Shown here: in pieces, positions 12,223-26,800 of the stretch | Layout of the letters: every line of letters begins with the position of its first letter | Numbering within the stretch: the stretch's first letter is position 1 | Assembly: GCA_003550305.1 (NCBI GenBank) | Contig: QKYT01000512.1 | Span: forward strand, 1 to 64,000 | Origin: Glomus cerebriforme | Taxonomy: Eukaryota > Glomeromycota > Glomeromycetes > Glomerales > Glomeraceae | Direction: 5' to 3' | DNA length: 64,000 bases | Made by a program: the position numbers and the translations under genes | Notes under the pieces: model-generated | Told to the model about the DNA's origin: nothing | Seen by the model: the letters and a program-made list of their open reading frames with translations, nothing else | Databases searched by the model: none

Positions 12223-13229
12223 ATGATGCACCCATATTTTGTAGCCACTTTACTGGTCGGCACTGTTGCTGTAGCTTATGGAGCTTACATTATTTACAAA
12301 GAATTTTCAGAAGAACCTATTTTGCTTCACAATACACGAGGTCTTGAAGGTTATCAAAGTAGTGAAGGCGAAGATTCATCTATTATAGGGTCTGAGAAAA
12401 ATGGCTTGAGAAGAAGAAAAAAGAAAAATGAGAAAAATGATAGAAATGTAAGTTTAAACGTTCTTGTTTGAAGATAATATAATAATGATCATCCTACTTT
12501 TATAAAGAAATTTGCAATATTCTCATTAAAAAATCACATCTAAATATTTAGGATGAGGATGAACAAGAGTTGCTAGACAAATATTCATACCTAACTGCTT
12601 TAGAACAGGAGATTGAACGTAAAAAGAAACTATTGATTGATGAGGAACGCATTTTACATGAAAAGGAACTAGAAATTCAGAATAGAAAACAACATTTGCA
12701 AAGTATTAATTCACAATCCAGCTCAGATACGGATAATGAAATATCACCTTTCACCAGTCAACGTAAGCCTTCTATCAGTTCTTTTGAAACTTCAACCAGC
12801 GAAGATGATAAACCGGTGTTGACTGAAGGAACATCACTCGTAGCTTCGAATCCACCACAATCTGTTATTTCTGTAAAAACTGTTTCTAGTGATGAAAATG
12901 ATCAACCTAAAAATAATTTCTCAGATGTAGCAGCCCACACAATCCTTTCTCAACATTTATCTCATATCACCCATCAACAGCAAACTCCTAATCAAAATTA
13001 TGAGAATTCTGATACTCCCGCAATTTCTAAAACAAATTCATCTTTAATATCTGAACATAATAATCGTTCAGCTGGTCAGCAACATTCGTATCCGGCAAAT
13101 ATTGCTAAGTCAATTGCATCCGAGGATACCTGGTCCGAAATAGATTCAGTACTTTCGGAGAACATTGGAAGTATTATGTCATCGGCTGTAGATATTGACA
13201 TGGAAGAAGTAGATGTCATTGAGCATTAA
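12223..13229 (+). CDS. membrane-anchored coiled-coil protein of unknown function, 300 aa, two exons
   Basis: Exons 12223-12447 and 12552-13229 are joined in phase 0 across a 104-bp intron (GTAAGT...TTTAG) and end in TAA. Two adjacent ATGs (12223, 12226) could start translation. Residues 5-25 form one hydrophobic segment (YFVATLLVGTVAVAYGAYII), probably an N-terminal membrane anchor. A strongly basic patch (RRRKKKNEKN) lies just before the intron. After the junction an acidic start (DEDEQE) leads into a Leu/Glu/Lys heptad region to about residue 125. The rest is Ser/Asn/Gln-rich and acidic, probably disordered. The topology suggests a tail facing the cytosol from an ER, vacuolar or mitochondrial membrane. 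I do not recognise the family. Confidence 0.8.
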
Positions 13230-14464
13230 ATGTAAAGTCGTTGAATATATATATATTTTATAAATCTTTATTTTGTTATTTCGCTCTTTTCTTAGTCTGA
13301 ATGATTATACGAGAAATTAATTTTTTTTTGGGTATATTACATGAAAAACATTATTCTAGCTGGAGGATGAAGGAAAAAAGCAACAAATACTATCAAATTT
13401 TGATAAATATTACAATAATTAAAGTAATATTCAATTTCTTTTTAATAAAAAGATACTGTACATTGATAATATATTAAATATATATATATATTTTTTTTGG
13501 CTATTTCGTACCCGGTTTGTTTATATCAGGTCATGTGTCCCTAAAATTTCAATTACCACAATACCGAAAATGCATAAAATTGGAGATTTGAACAAGAACA
13601 ATTATTTATTGCAAAAGAACAAGTCGACAACAATCTCTTTAATAAAATAATGATTCAAATTTGCGAAAGTATTTAAAATGTATACAAATACATCTATATA
13701 ATAGTTGTCACATTTACTTAATTATTTCATTTTGAATATTTGAACTGTCTTGTAATACCTGTTACTCTTTTGATGTGATCTCATACATCAAAGATCAGCT
13801 ATAAATACTTTTGGCTAGTTGAGAATTTTATTATTTGGAGTACAATAAATAATTAATAAAGCATACTAGCCTTGATAACACCTTCTTGGATAAGCAAATA
13901 ATGCAGCGTATTGCTTTAGATCTCCTATGAGGGACTTGATGATACAACGAATTGAACAAATGTTTTAAAATTACATGATTTAATATTTCTTCTTATTGAA
14001 TAATATGCATAATGGAGGAGCTGCAATTTGTTGTATAAGATCCATTCTGTCCTAAATGATATCCTGTAAATTGAAACATAACTGATTCATTCATATTGTA
14101 ATCGTTGTTTACCAAGCTTAATGGTAGCTCCCGAGCACGATTGTCGTATATATTATTCGTGCTTTGTACACCCGCAGTAAATCGTATGGCGTAGCAAAGA
14201 GTTTCATTATCGCAGCGCAAATTTAAATCTATAATGTTTCATAATTCCAACAAAATGTTTTCGATTGTAATTATTATCCATAATGACCACATCATTGATC
14301 ATTAAACTGTTCATATATCTAGGTGACATAAAAGTGAAGTTAATCTTATTAAACAATCCATTTTAGATCATAATCTTTTCATACAAGTAGATTAGCAGAG
14401 TTTGAAGAGACGAAAATCACACCAGATTCTCGTATTTTAGGGTTATACGTACCCAGTGCATAAT
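13230..14464. other. intergenic, nothing firm
   Basis: AT-rich spacer with a (TA)n tract near 13480. The minus frame at 13993-14220 (75 codons, two Cys, Asn-rich) has no recognised domain. It is better balanced in composition than its surroundings, so a gene fragment is possible but unsupported. Confidence 0.4.
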
Positions 14465-14480
14465 GCCGGCCGGCCGGTCG
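14465..14480. other. isolated GC-only motif with overlapping GGCC/CCGG words
   Basis: GCCGGCCGGCCGGTCG stands in sequence that is otherwise about 80% A+T. It lies about 40 bp outside the left end of the inverted-repeat element at 14508-14723. Confidence 0.6.
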
Positions 14481-14507
14481 TGAATAATTTTTTCGGTGGC
14501 TTACAAA

Positions 14508-14723
14508 AGTCACAGGACACCTGACAAAATTTCGGCTGACGGGGTATTTACGTATAAATTTTGCTCAGAACTATAATTTTGGCCAGAATTAAGTTAAGTT
14601 CGGCCAGAATTACAGCAATAGACTTTCGGCACCAATCAATTTCTTCAGTACAAATAAACAAAATACTATGCATCAAATGATTTTTACGGAATTATAATTA
14701 ATTTTGGCAGGTATCCTGTGACT
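14508..14723. mobile_element. MITE-like element with 24-bp terminal inverted repeats
   Basis: The left end begins AGTCACAGGACACCTG and the right end, reverse-complemented, begins AGTCACAGGATACCTG. The arms (14508-14531 and 14700-14723) match at 22 of 24 positions. The 216-bp body holds two copies of GGCCAGAATTA, a word also found near 32496. No coding capacity. The target duplication is not clear. The superfamily cannot be named from the ends alone. Confidence 0.7.
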
Positions 14724-17162
14724 TAAGGATTTAGCTGTAAAAATTGCATCCAGCTTTTTTCTAATGTCTTTTGGTTTTGTGTAATATTTACGTTTTTTTC
14801 TTGCAAATAAAAAATTTTTGCAAGGAACAACTGAAAATAAAATATTTATCTAAGAAAAATAAGCAAAGGGACATTTATTTAGAATAATTCTTTTTCATTT
14901 CATAAATTTATTGAAAAATTATTGAATATATTATTTATTATTTTAAAAATTTAATGTAAATAAATGGTTTTTTTAATTTAAGCAAAGCCAGTCTAGCTTA
15001 ATACTATACAAAATCTATATTTTTATACAAATATAAGTTAACAAATCTAAGTTTTCCATAAACTGTTGCAAGTATAAAAGGTTTTTTTTTAAGTTTAACA
15101 GATTAACAATATATTTTCTTTTCTAGTAGTTTTCAGTAAAATATTTAGTATATTTTGTATATTTAAAAATTATCTAAATTATAAAAAAAATATAAATAAT
15201 ATAATCAATAAATTATAATAAAAAAAATAAACATACTCTTTTAAAACAAAATCTGCAGCAAATAAAACAAAATAGAAAAAAAAACAAAAAAATAATAGTT
15301 TATTTACTAATTAGTAATAATAATAATAATGAAATTTTAAGTAATAACATAATTGTAAGTAAATTTTTTACTAAAAAATAGGAATAAGAATAGAATTTAT
15401 TTATTATGGATTAAAGCTATTAATTGTGAAAATATGTTTAATCATTTTAAAAATAAAATACTTTTGGATAATGAAGTAGTTAATAATTTTAATTTAAAGA
15501 AAGGACAATTTATTATATAGATGATTCAATAGCCAAATGACTATTAACATCTTTATTTATTTCTAATTTAAAACTACTTATGTAATTTATTTTACTTATT
15601 TAAAAGTAAATTAAGTTTATTTAGCATTAATAATTTTTTAAATTAATTTAATTTACTTTTGGTAATAAAATTTATTATAAATAAATACTTTATTAAATAA
15701 AAATTTTAGTATTTTATTCTTTATTTTCTAAAGATAATAATATTTTTAATTAAGGTAAATTTAATACAAGTTTAGTAAGATTTTCAATTCAAATAATTTT
15801 ATTTTTAAAATTTCTGTACTATTTATAATCATTAAATAATATAAGAATATTCTGTTAATAAATTTTTAGTTTTTTATTCACTATTATATTCTCTAATTTA
15901 ATATTTTTATATTTTACTTTTACTTGCAAATGACTTTTATTTTAGCAAATAATATAAGTATAAAAACAAATGCTTATAAAGAATACCAAATTTTAAAAGC
16001 TTTGGTATATATATAAATACCTTGAATTTTTTGAGTATTATAAAATAAATCTTTATTTTATTAAGTATTTTTTTTTAGCTTAACATTATTTTTATATAAA
16101 TTAAATACTAATTTTTTAAAAAGTTTTGCTTTAATAATTTTTCTTAATTAATTAAATTCTAATGTCTTATCAAAATTCAATTATAATTTTTTATATTTAT
16201 GAGAACTGAAGTTTATTTTATTTATTTTTATTAATAAGAGATTCTGAAGATATTATTTATAATTTTAATAAATTATAAATTTCTATTTATTATTTATAAA
16301 TTCTTTCTATCCTTTTAATTAAAATTAAGTAGAATGCAATCTGTTAGTTACAAAAATTTTATTATTATTTTTATAATTAAAATTTTCATATTAGTTTTTT
16401 TTTGCATTTTAAAAGTTTATTTTTGATATAGTTTGTGCTAATTTTTAAGTATTTCAAATATCTTTTGACTCAAGATATTTAAATAACTTACAATTATTTT
16501 TATTATTATTTAACTGGTTTAAATTATCTCAAATCCTGATAAAAATTATTATTAGAATTAGTCATTACTTTATTATAATAATTTTAAAAAATCAATAAAT
16601 TATTTTTAAAAATATCTATATATTCTGAAAATGAAATCTGATGTTTTATATATTATTAATTGAAACATATAATAATTAATAATAAAATTGTTTAACTTTC
16701 AGTATATTATTTATATTGCCTAAATTTACTAATTTAAAAAATTTCTATAAATATTATACTTTTAATTATTTTTTCTTTAGCTAGAAATCATTTTAAAAAT
16801 TATTCTAATGTAATTATATTTTTATTTATCGCAAAACTTTTAAAAATAAGTTAACAAATTTACTTAAAAGAAGAAAATCTTATAAATATAATAAGTTTTT
16901 ATATTAAATATCTAAAAAAGTAAAATATTAAAACATAAATTTAAAATAATAGGAAGTATAATAAAATTTTAATAAAAGTTGATTTAAATAAAATAACTAT
17001 AATATATATAATATGAAATTTTTGATTATAGTAAAATGATCAATATTACTAATATAATTTTAATTTAATTAGATTAAGATGTTTGTACTATATAAATTAA
17101 AATTATAGATAGTATTATATAAAAGTTTATTATTTCTTATGATAAATTTTCTTTATCAATTA
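14724..17162. other. AT desert
   Basis: About 2.4 kb of nearly pure A/T with almost no CpG and no long frame, motif or inverted repeat that I can support. It resembles heavily eroded repeat sequence. Confidence 0.55.
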
Positions 17163-17800
17163 CAGTCGACCTTCTTTATAAGCACCTCTTATATAAGCAC
17201 TCCCTCTCTTAAAGCACAAATAATTTGATCTGAACTTTTTTATATAGAAAACATCTCCTTTATAATTACTTTATTAATTAAAAATATAATCACACTAATC
17301 ATCAGTCCCATATCATAGTAAATATAAGGAAAATTCCCTATTTATAAGCACACTAATCATGTGATCTGATAATATAACTGATAAGATATGCAGATGGAAG
17401 AAGGGGAGGGACAGGAGAGAATTATAAGTCTTTTTATGCATTTATTATTGAAATTTATCAATGATTTCANTTATAATAAAANTTTATGAATTTTNATCNA
17501 ATTATTANAATTAAANATTNATTTAAAANNTAATTAAAATCTACANGTTATAATACAATTATAATTTAATTTATATATGTAAAAAATAAAATTATAATAA
17601 CTTAAAAATGATAAAATTTTTAAAATTTTATGAATTTATTAATGTTTTACTAATAAAAAAAATTTTTTGTATATAATNANATCAAAANNAAAATTATCTA
17701 TATNTGTGATTATATAAAAAAAATCTCACTATAAGCATACCTCTTTATAATCACACCATTTGCCAGTCCCAAAGGGTGTGATTATAAAGGGAGTTGACTG
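17163..17800. mobile_element. non-autonomous pogo/Tigger-type MITE with TA target duplication
   Basis: The left end CAGTCGACCTTCTTTATAA and the reverse complement of the right end CAGTCAACTCCCTTTATAA are close matches. Both ends are flanked by TA (17161-17162 and 17801-17802), as expected for IS630/Tc1/mariner/pogo elements. Extra copies of the TTTATAAnCACA word lie inside. The body is 638 bp without a transposase frame. Most of the window's ambiguous bases (17470-17703) fall inside it, which fits a multicopy element collapsed in assembly. Confidence 0.78.
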
Positions 17801-17802
17801 TA

Positions 17803-20800
17803 TTCTAAAAAATAAACAAAATTTAAATCATTTTACTGATAGTAATATATTAGAATGTGTTTTAGATCTAATTTGTTTAATAATTAATCTTATTTATAAT
17901 TATATTAAAAATAACCTAAAATTGAAAATTTAACATTTATCTATTTTAACCAGATATTAAGTTTATTTACTTATTATATTAGTTCATAAATTCTTCTTTT
18001 ATTAAAAATAGTATTTATATGATTTATATATTTTTATGATTATTTTAGATATATAGCTACAATAATTTTAAATTTTGAGAAAAAAAACATATCAGAATAC
18101 AATTTTTTTAACAAAGTTATGAAGCCATTTTTTATCAAATATCTAAAAATCAGATCTCAAGATAGAAAAACTACTTAAATTTAAAATTGTAAAATAATTT
18201 ATAAGTAAATATAAATAAAGACTTCATAATTTTGTAAATATAAAAATAATTTAAAGAAACAAATAAGTATAATATTTGAAAAAGAAGAAATTATTTGATC
18301 TGGATATCTAAAAAAGAAAAGAACTGTTTTTTATAGTAATTTATTATAAAAGTTACATTTATTAAATTTAGATCTAAAATATTTAACTATGTAAAAAGGT
18401 AAATAACTTGATATAGTTTTGATTTACATAGTATATCAAGCATCTTCTAATACAATAATATAATTAATTAATATTATGTTACTTATTTATGTATATTTAT
18501 CTAGAAAACAAAATGAATATATGAATATGACTAATATGAAAGTTAAAATTAACATGTAATTATGCAATTATTGATCCATTTGTAACAAGAAAAACAAGAA
18601 TAATGAATAAAAAAAAATTAAATCTGGTGCAGCAAAAAATTGTTTAAAAGTTGCTATACTAGTAATAGATTTAAAATACTTTTAATACTTTATTTTATGA
18701 TAATCTTTCAGAACTAGAAATAAAAGTAGGATTAAAAAATCACCTGATCTTTTAAATATCGCCTGCTATAGTGATCGCCTTTTAATCAGCTGTCTAGTGC
18801 CTTTGCCAGATTTATGACGTTATGGGGGATCAAATTTCTTTGTCTAAACTCACCAAAAATTATGATCATCACGTGGTGAATATTACGATATGCAATGTAT
18901 GTGGGAGAAACTATGCATTCACATAATTCTAGCAGTTAGATGTTCTATAAACAAGTTTTTTTTTTTCGTTCACATAATTCCGCCAACAAAAATTTTACGT
19001 AATAAAAAAGTTTTTTTTTTTTTTTAAAAAAAAAAAAAATTTTTTTCAATCTATCAATTTAAATAAGATCAATAACTTAATAACTTAACCGAATACTTTA
19101 TCTATTTAATAAAAAACAATAACAAATAAATAATAACGATTTTAAAAGTAAAAAAAAAAAAATTTTAAGTTCGGCGTATAAAATGATGTCGGAATGGCTT
19201 TTTAAGCATATTTGTTTATTATGTTTCGAACTATTTTTTTTTTTTATCAAAACAAATATTGATGGATTTTTTCTTCTTTATTTTTTTTTTTTTTTTTTTT
19301 TAACCTCCCCAAAAAAAGATTTTTTTTTTTTTTTTTTTGGCGTTAAATTTTTCGCCAAACCTTTTTTTTTTTTTTGATCAACAAGAAAAAAAATTCCTGT
19401 TTTATTAAAATTAATTTTGACATTTTTTTCTAATGTTTGTATTGTTTGTGGCTTAGACGCATCTTTTTTTTTTATTATTCGATCTAAAAACGAAAGAAAC
19501 TGACTGGTAGGAATCATTTGATTTTCAAGTCGCATCCAAAATTATTATAAAATAAAAAATTACAATAACAGATAATTCAATTATTTGTATTAACAGTTAA
19601 AGCTATTAAAGAATTAAAGCTGCAAATTTAAAAATAAAATATCCATTTTTATTATCATTGCATATTTTCTACATACAGTAAAATGTATATTTATTATTAT
19701 AATTATTATAAATAATGTCACCATCGTGATAAATTGGCGGGAAAATACGGAATGATCATTTATTGTTTAAATCTTAAACAATTCGAATTTTCTTACGAAT
19801 TATATATAATAATAAGAGTAACGCGAACAAGTTATAAATAGAGTAAACGTTCAAAATAATAAAAGAAAAACAATGATATTATAATAAATCATAATTATGA
19901 TAAAAAAAAATATGATTTTGAAACACCACCTCCGAATAATATCCCAGGTTGTCTCCGAGTCAAACATATGTATATATATTCTTTAAATCGATTAAAGTTT
20001 TCCGTTTTCTTTTTGATTACAGCATTGAGATTAATACGCATTAACTGCGCTTTTTTTCAATCTAATAAATATTTATCAAACAAAAAAAAAATATGTACGT
20101 ACTTCTAAACCAATTAAATCAAACTATTTCTGGTTTAAAGTACATTTTAAAAAATAGAGAACTAAGGCTAACGAACAATTATTATATTTTGACAAAGCGA
20201 AACACATGCAAAACTCTTTTATTAATAAAATAAAATTGCATTACATTATCATGGTAAAACTTAAAACGCTTAAAATGCACAAGAAAGAAATCGTACACAT
20301 ATTTCCTTTTATATCAAATAATTTCTATAGAAAATCTATTTTAATTTTAGTAACATAACGCGTTTGTTTCTATCAGTTATTGTGTTCTTATAATGAACGT
20401 CAAAAAAAAAAACGCCCCTACGGCCGATCTGATCATTTGAGTCAAGATTGATCACGTGCATGAGTCCTATTCAATTCCTTTTGAAGCAAATAAGTAGAGT
20501 TTTATAACAAGCGAATAGTAAACCAATTTCATAATCTTATATGCAACCATGTCGACAAAATAAATTAATAATTTTAAAATAATAATAATAAAATTTCAAA
20601 ATTTCTTGAATTTCGTTAATTACCGAGTTTTTAACATTCGGTTCTATCAGTTATAATAATGTGGCGTACATGCAGCATTTAGTTGTTCGTATGTGGCTTT
20701 AATCTTAATCCTTATAGATTGTTTCGTGTAACGTATCGTTGCTCGTTTACATTATTAAATTTCCAGCATATTCTAGGTAAGCATTTTGCATGCAATCTTT

Positions 20801-23800
20801 TCTAAACGGAAAATTACAATATAAATTTTTTTTTTCTTTTTTTTTTCTTTTTTCGAAAATAAAAGGGTTTTTGACATATGCAAAATGACAAATATAACAC
20901 ACTAAATGTAATAAATTTAGATATGACTAATTATTACTATTTTTTTTTTTTATAAAAATCACGAGGTATCATATTACAAATGTTATTATATATGTTAATC
21001 ATAATATAATTTTCATTTTTTTCTTCCCTTTTTTTTTTATTTCGTGCTCCCTTTCATGTCATACTACAACAAACAAAATTTAATTAATAATTTCTTTATT
21101 TAGTAAAGGGTGAGTCCATTTTAAGATTTTTTTGTTCAAGGAATTTGAATTTGTAAAGTATTTAAAATGTTAAGGATTCTCCGACCGATGAAATCATTGT
21201 TCTCAACAGATTGGTTCAGTGTTACTATGATGACCTCGTTATCATCAGATGATGATATTCGTTAGGTAAGGATTTCAAAGGGGAAATTCTGTTAGAGAAT
21301 AAACAGGTTTTTTAAAGTTCGCCAATCAAAATTTATATTTCTTTTAAAATAAAGTTTCATTTTTATATAATTCTCGATTTGAATGTATTTTGTATGAAAC
21401 TTCGCATCACACACTTTAAAAAATTTTCTTCTCGTTTGAAAATGAAGACAAATCTAGAAATGTCGTGAATGGTATCATGGAAAATCTTTACTTAAATATT
21501 CCTTAGTCCTTTGGTCGGTTTTTTTCGTCAGGGAAAAAATTTTTCTCCATTAAATAATAATACACACTATTAACTTGTAAAAGAGTTCAAAAAAAAAAAA
21601 AAATGGTTCGTTTAGATTTTATTATATTCTTCACATGGTAAATGAATAAACCCATATTAATAAATTACGGAGATTTCGACCGATTAGATATTTTTTTTTT
21701 AATTAACTTTATTTTCTAAATAAAGTTATATCGAATGCGACTTTAAAAAAAATTTTTTTTTTTCTTGTTACAAAAAAAGGTATTATAAAGTTATTTTTAT
21801 AATTGTTATTTTAGACATTATATGGTTAGAAACTAAAAAATATATATATATTTATTTAAACTTAACTGACTTAACTGGATTTTTAAAAGTAAATTAATTA
21901 AAAATAAAATAGGGATGATAAAATAAGATGTTTATTATGACAGGTCATTTAAAAAATACGCCCAACATAATTTAATCTTGATTCGATAAATGTTATGCGA
22001 CTTTAATTTTATATACAAGAAACGAAACCTGTTGATAAAAAAAAAGAGATGAGCTCGTATGATTTATTATTATTATTATTATTATTATTTTAAGGATCGG
22101 AAGTACGTTATTGCGTTCATTCCGAAAGCATATAAAGCATAAAACCAGATTCTTGGTTATTGAAATATCCCATATAAATCATAGTCTATTTTTGGTATAT
22201 CTAATATAGTAAATGAATTCTTAAAATTATCCTTATACCGATAGTCCGATACCAAACCAAATTCGTGTATATAATAATAAAAATAAATAAATTAGGTTGA
22301 CGCAGTTATTAGACGCCGTGGCGCAGCATACATAGTTATTGAATGATTTTTCTTTAGAGAAATGAATGAAATGTACGAATACGCATGATACCGGAATATC
22401 TAAAATATCTTTGGTTGCTTTTAATACAAATCATGAAAGAGATTTAGTTAATTTTGAATGAAGGTCTTTTTTTTTTGTTTGGATTTATTGAAATATGCAA
22501 AGAATCAAGCAATGAAATTCGAGGTGATAAACTTTTATGCAAAATAATCTTCAAAGAATTTCCCTATTACTATTTTGCTTTTTTAAATAATCCTCAATCA
22601 TGTACATACTGTACATATTTAATATGTTTCATTTATAAAAACGAATTTAGTTTTTTTTTTTTTTGAACGATTTAATGATTTATTTATTTATTTATTTATT
22701 TTTTTTTAAAAAGAAAAAAATAATAATTAAAAATAGAACTTTACATAGTTTAAACAAAATTTTTTGTTATAAATTATTTAACAGTTAAGCCAATAAATTA
22801 ACTGTTATAATGATATTGAAAAGGTAATAATGTAATACAAAGAAAATGGATAAATTTTCGGTACCTTTGAGGTTACCGGATGATTTACAAATCCTATGAT
22901 ATATGAATATATGAGGATCGGCCTATCATAGGCCGTAGTAAATGAATATTTATCTCTGAGTTTTCACCGAGTAAATAAATTTTTTTAGGTGCGCAGCAAA
23001 TTATTTGACATCATTAAACAATTTCAAGTTTTTAAACAGGTTTTTTTTTTAAAAAAGGAATTCGAAACACTTGAAACCAAGTACAGTATTATATCACATA
23101 ATGAACTTTTTTGTTATAGGAGAGTTTTAAAAATCAAAAACAGGAAATCTTTATTGATGAGTCATTAGGAAGGAATCACAAGGTAATTGTTGCGTTTTAA
23201 AGAGTATCATGAAAGTGTCCATTGTTCATCGATGTCGTCTAAATGTGGAGTAAAAAGAAGAAAAATGTGGAGTTAAAGAGAAGTAAAATAATAAGAGTGA
23301 ACACACACATGTTACATTCATATTGACGACAATAAACCGATATCTAAATTTATCCGTCAATTATCCTTTTTATTAATTTTGTTTTCAAAAAAATGGAAAT
23401 TTCAAGATTTGAAACGGTTAAATGACGATGATTTTTATGAATGTAAATATTGTTGTTTAAATTGTTTAATAACACTTTAAAAACATTTTAAACATTTTAA
23501 GTAAAAGAAAAAAAATAATAAATTTAAATATAGAATACAAAATTTGTTAATCGTTGATAATAATATTCTTTATTAAATATTCTTTTTTTTATATTATTTT
23601 ATATTATTTTATCCGTTATTTTATTCTTATTTATTCTTTCTAAATTAATTATCTAAATTAATTGATAAAAATTTTTTTCTTTATTTTTTTTTTTTTTAAT
23701 TTTCTCTTTAAAGATTCATTTGATATTCTTTTTCCAAATAAGGATATATTTTTTTTCTCCTTACATTTACATTTACATCATTCTTTTAAATGTATCTAGA

Positions 23801-26800
23801 ATTCTAGAATCCTAATATAAAAGAAGTTTTATTGGTTGAATAAATAATAAAAACAAGTCCAATAGTTATTTTTAAATTTGATTTTTCTACGTAATTCCAT
23901 AACACATATACAATGATACCCCCAAGTTGTGTACTTTAGACAATGTTCGAAGGACAAAGAACAATGTCCAATAATGATAATGCTTCTAAATGGGAATATT
24001 GTCCACTTCAATAGAAGATGTTTTAGTAAAAAGCAGCCAAGTTCATTTACAAAAATGGTAACCAAAACAGTTCTGCGCACGCGTTTTCAAATTAAATTAA
24101 CTTTAAATTTTTTTTTTTTCAAGAAAAATAAAATGTTAAAAATAAAATTCTAAAATTCTAAAATTCTTATTCTTTATATTCTCTTATTATTTTGATATAT
24201 GAACATATATGAGATATAATATTAATGTTCTTGAAAGAATTTCGATAATATATATCAATTATTTATTATTATTTTTTTTCTCATAATCATTAATAATTTT
24301 TGCACTACAATACGTCTCATATTAATTCTTAACTCTGAATAAAAAAACCAAAAAAAGTATCTCACGTTTTAAACTTACATAAGAAAATTAAAAATTTATT
24401 TTATTTTGATTTGTAATGTTAAAATACACACATATATAAATATACATTGTATTTATTTTTTTTTTTAAAAAAAACGGCTTAAACCGAACCAAATAATTTG
24501 AATAATTTGAAATATTTAAAATTATCTAATGATAACAGATAACAAATTTCATAATTTAAAAGATTTGACAGGTTTCCCTCTTCTTGCACGACAGTTAAAT
24601 TTTTTTTTTTTTTTAAAAAAAAACAATTAATATTATCCAAAAAAAAAATCCATTAGTAGATTATTCATAATTGGTAGTTTTTAAAATTAATATTTTTCAA
24701 ATCAATTAAAATAATAAATATCATTTATATAGATAATAGTATTTTGCATAATTGTTTGTTTGTTACGTTTTTATCATATCAGGACATTATTAAAAATATA
24801 GTTAATGTTTTGGTATTACAATTTTTCAGTGAGTAATTTGTACTGTGCCATGCATGAAAAATCATATATATTAAAAATCTTGCATGTTTTTTTTATATGT
24901 ATTATTTTCAAGGGTTTATCATTTTAACATTTTTGAACATTATTGTACCTGGCTTATCAACTCCCGCCAAAAAGATACCAATTAATTATTTGTTAAGTTA
25001 TAAATTATAATGATAATGCATTCAAATGCATTAGGTTAGGTAAATTGAGCCATATAATTGATAATGTAATAAACAAATACTTGTTACATAATTTGCTAAA
25101 GTTACTATTAATAATATACTTGTCAAGTTATTTTTATTTTTACATTTAGGTTTTTCTGCGAAACACTAAAGACAGGGGTTAAGTTGAACAATGGCTAAAT
25201 TTACATAAACCTCCAAAAGGTTTCATTTTTTTTTTTTTTTTTCCTTCCTCTCTCTAACTTAATTGATACTCCGAATCTACAGATATCTTTTTTTTTAAAC
25301 TATATTCTTTGTTTTAATTTTTTTTCATCTAAAAAAATATCTCTAGATTTCATTCAATTATTGGTCAAATCATTTCGTAATTATAAATAAATGTAACACA
25401 TGTTACACATGTAATACAAACCACTTGACACATAGACTTGTAGATGATTGGTTTTTTTAAAAAAAAATAGGAATTACTTTTTTAATTGGATGACACAAAT
25501 TCCTTAGTTAATTCTTATTGATTCTTATTGATTATTTCAATTAGTCATTCAAACTCTTTAGAAACGAGATATTACCGAAAATTTAAACATATCTCAATAA
25601 CGAAAGAAATGTCGAGATAATTAACATATTTTTGTAGAATAAATTTTTTTTTGGTTTTGCCCGTTGTAATTGATGTGCTCCGTGAGCCTATTATAAAAGA
25701 TGATATGCTGTTGTGTATTCTGCATATCATTGGGTTCGGATTTAATTTCATGTATAATAGGAAAACAAAAAATACATTAGTACACAAGCCGCAGGTAATA
25801 ATCTTTTAGCACGAACAGAACGACGAGTTAAAGACGGAATCCGCCGTAATAAAGTTCAAACTAACCATATAATTTATCATAATTTAACATGTGAGTAACA
25901 ACTGAAAAGAAAATCTTTTTTCCTCGGTTTGTTAAATTCATCTTTTTTCTAAAGGTAAATCGTTAACATATGAAATTATTTATGCAAATAATATTCGACG
26001 ATCATAACTTCTTGCATACAAACATTTATAACTTGTCCTGTTATTTTTTTTGCGCGATGCAAAATACTAATCATAATCCACATGTTACTTTACGTCGGTA
26101 GTACTTTTTTAATTTTCTCCGACGCGAATAAATGAATTAAATGTGTAATACGTTATTTTATTTATTTATTTCATATGGTCAGCTAATCAGCTAATCAAGT
26201 TTCAAACTACTTCCATTTCGGTTCATTAATTTTATTAAAAATAAAACTAGCGTTAATATAAAAATAGATATAAACGTTTTTTTATATATGATGTGTTTTT
26301 TAAAAAAAATTATGACAACATTCATTATTAACAGTTAATTTATTATTATTGTTTCTTACAAAAAAAGAAATTCAATCTCTCATTTTAACTATAGTAATTC
26401 AATAACCGATTATGAAAGTCATTCTAAAATTTCAGATTATTCTATCGAATTCCTAAAATAATAAACTCAAAAAAAACGGTCATAACATATTACTTATGAT
26501 AAACTTTATTTGGTAATTGTAAAAAAAAAAAAAAATTATTTTATTTTTAACCATTCTAAAGAAAAAAAGAAATATTACGACATAAACATTTACTATTTTT
26601 GAAATTATGTAAATTTAAATGGAATTATTTTTATATATATATATTATATTTATCTGAACGTGTAAAAAAAATAGATGTATGTATTTATTTAAACTGTAAC
26701 ATGATCCGTGCAAAACCTGAACGTTTTGTTCTGTAAACAATCTGTGTAATTTAAACTGTTAAATATTGATTTGTTAAAAAAAAATTACTTGTATTTTAAA

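Noticed and set aside
19183..19535. Frames on both strands with poly-Phe or poly-Lys
   Set aside because: Produced by long T runs; antisense to one another. Only the first ~40 residues of the minus frame look ordinary and no further exon was found.
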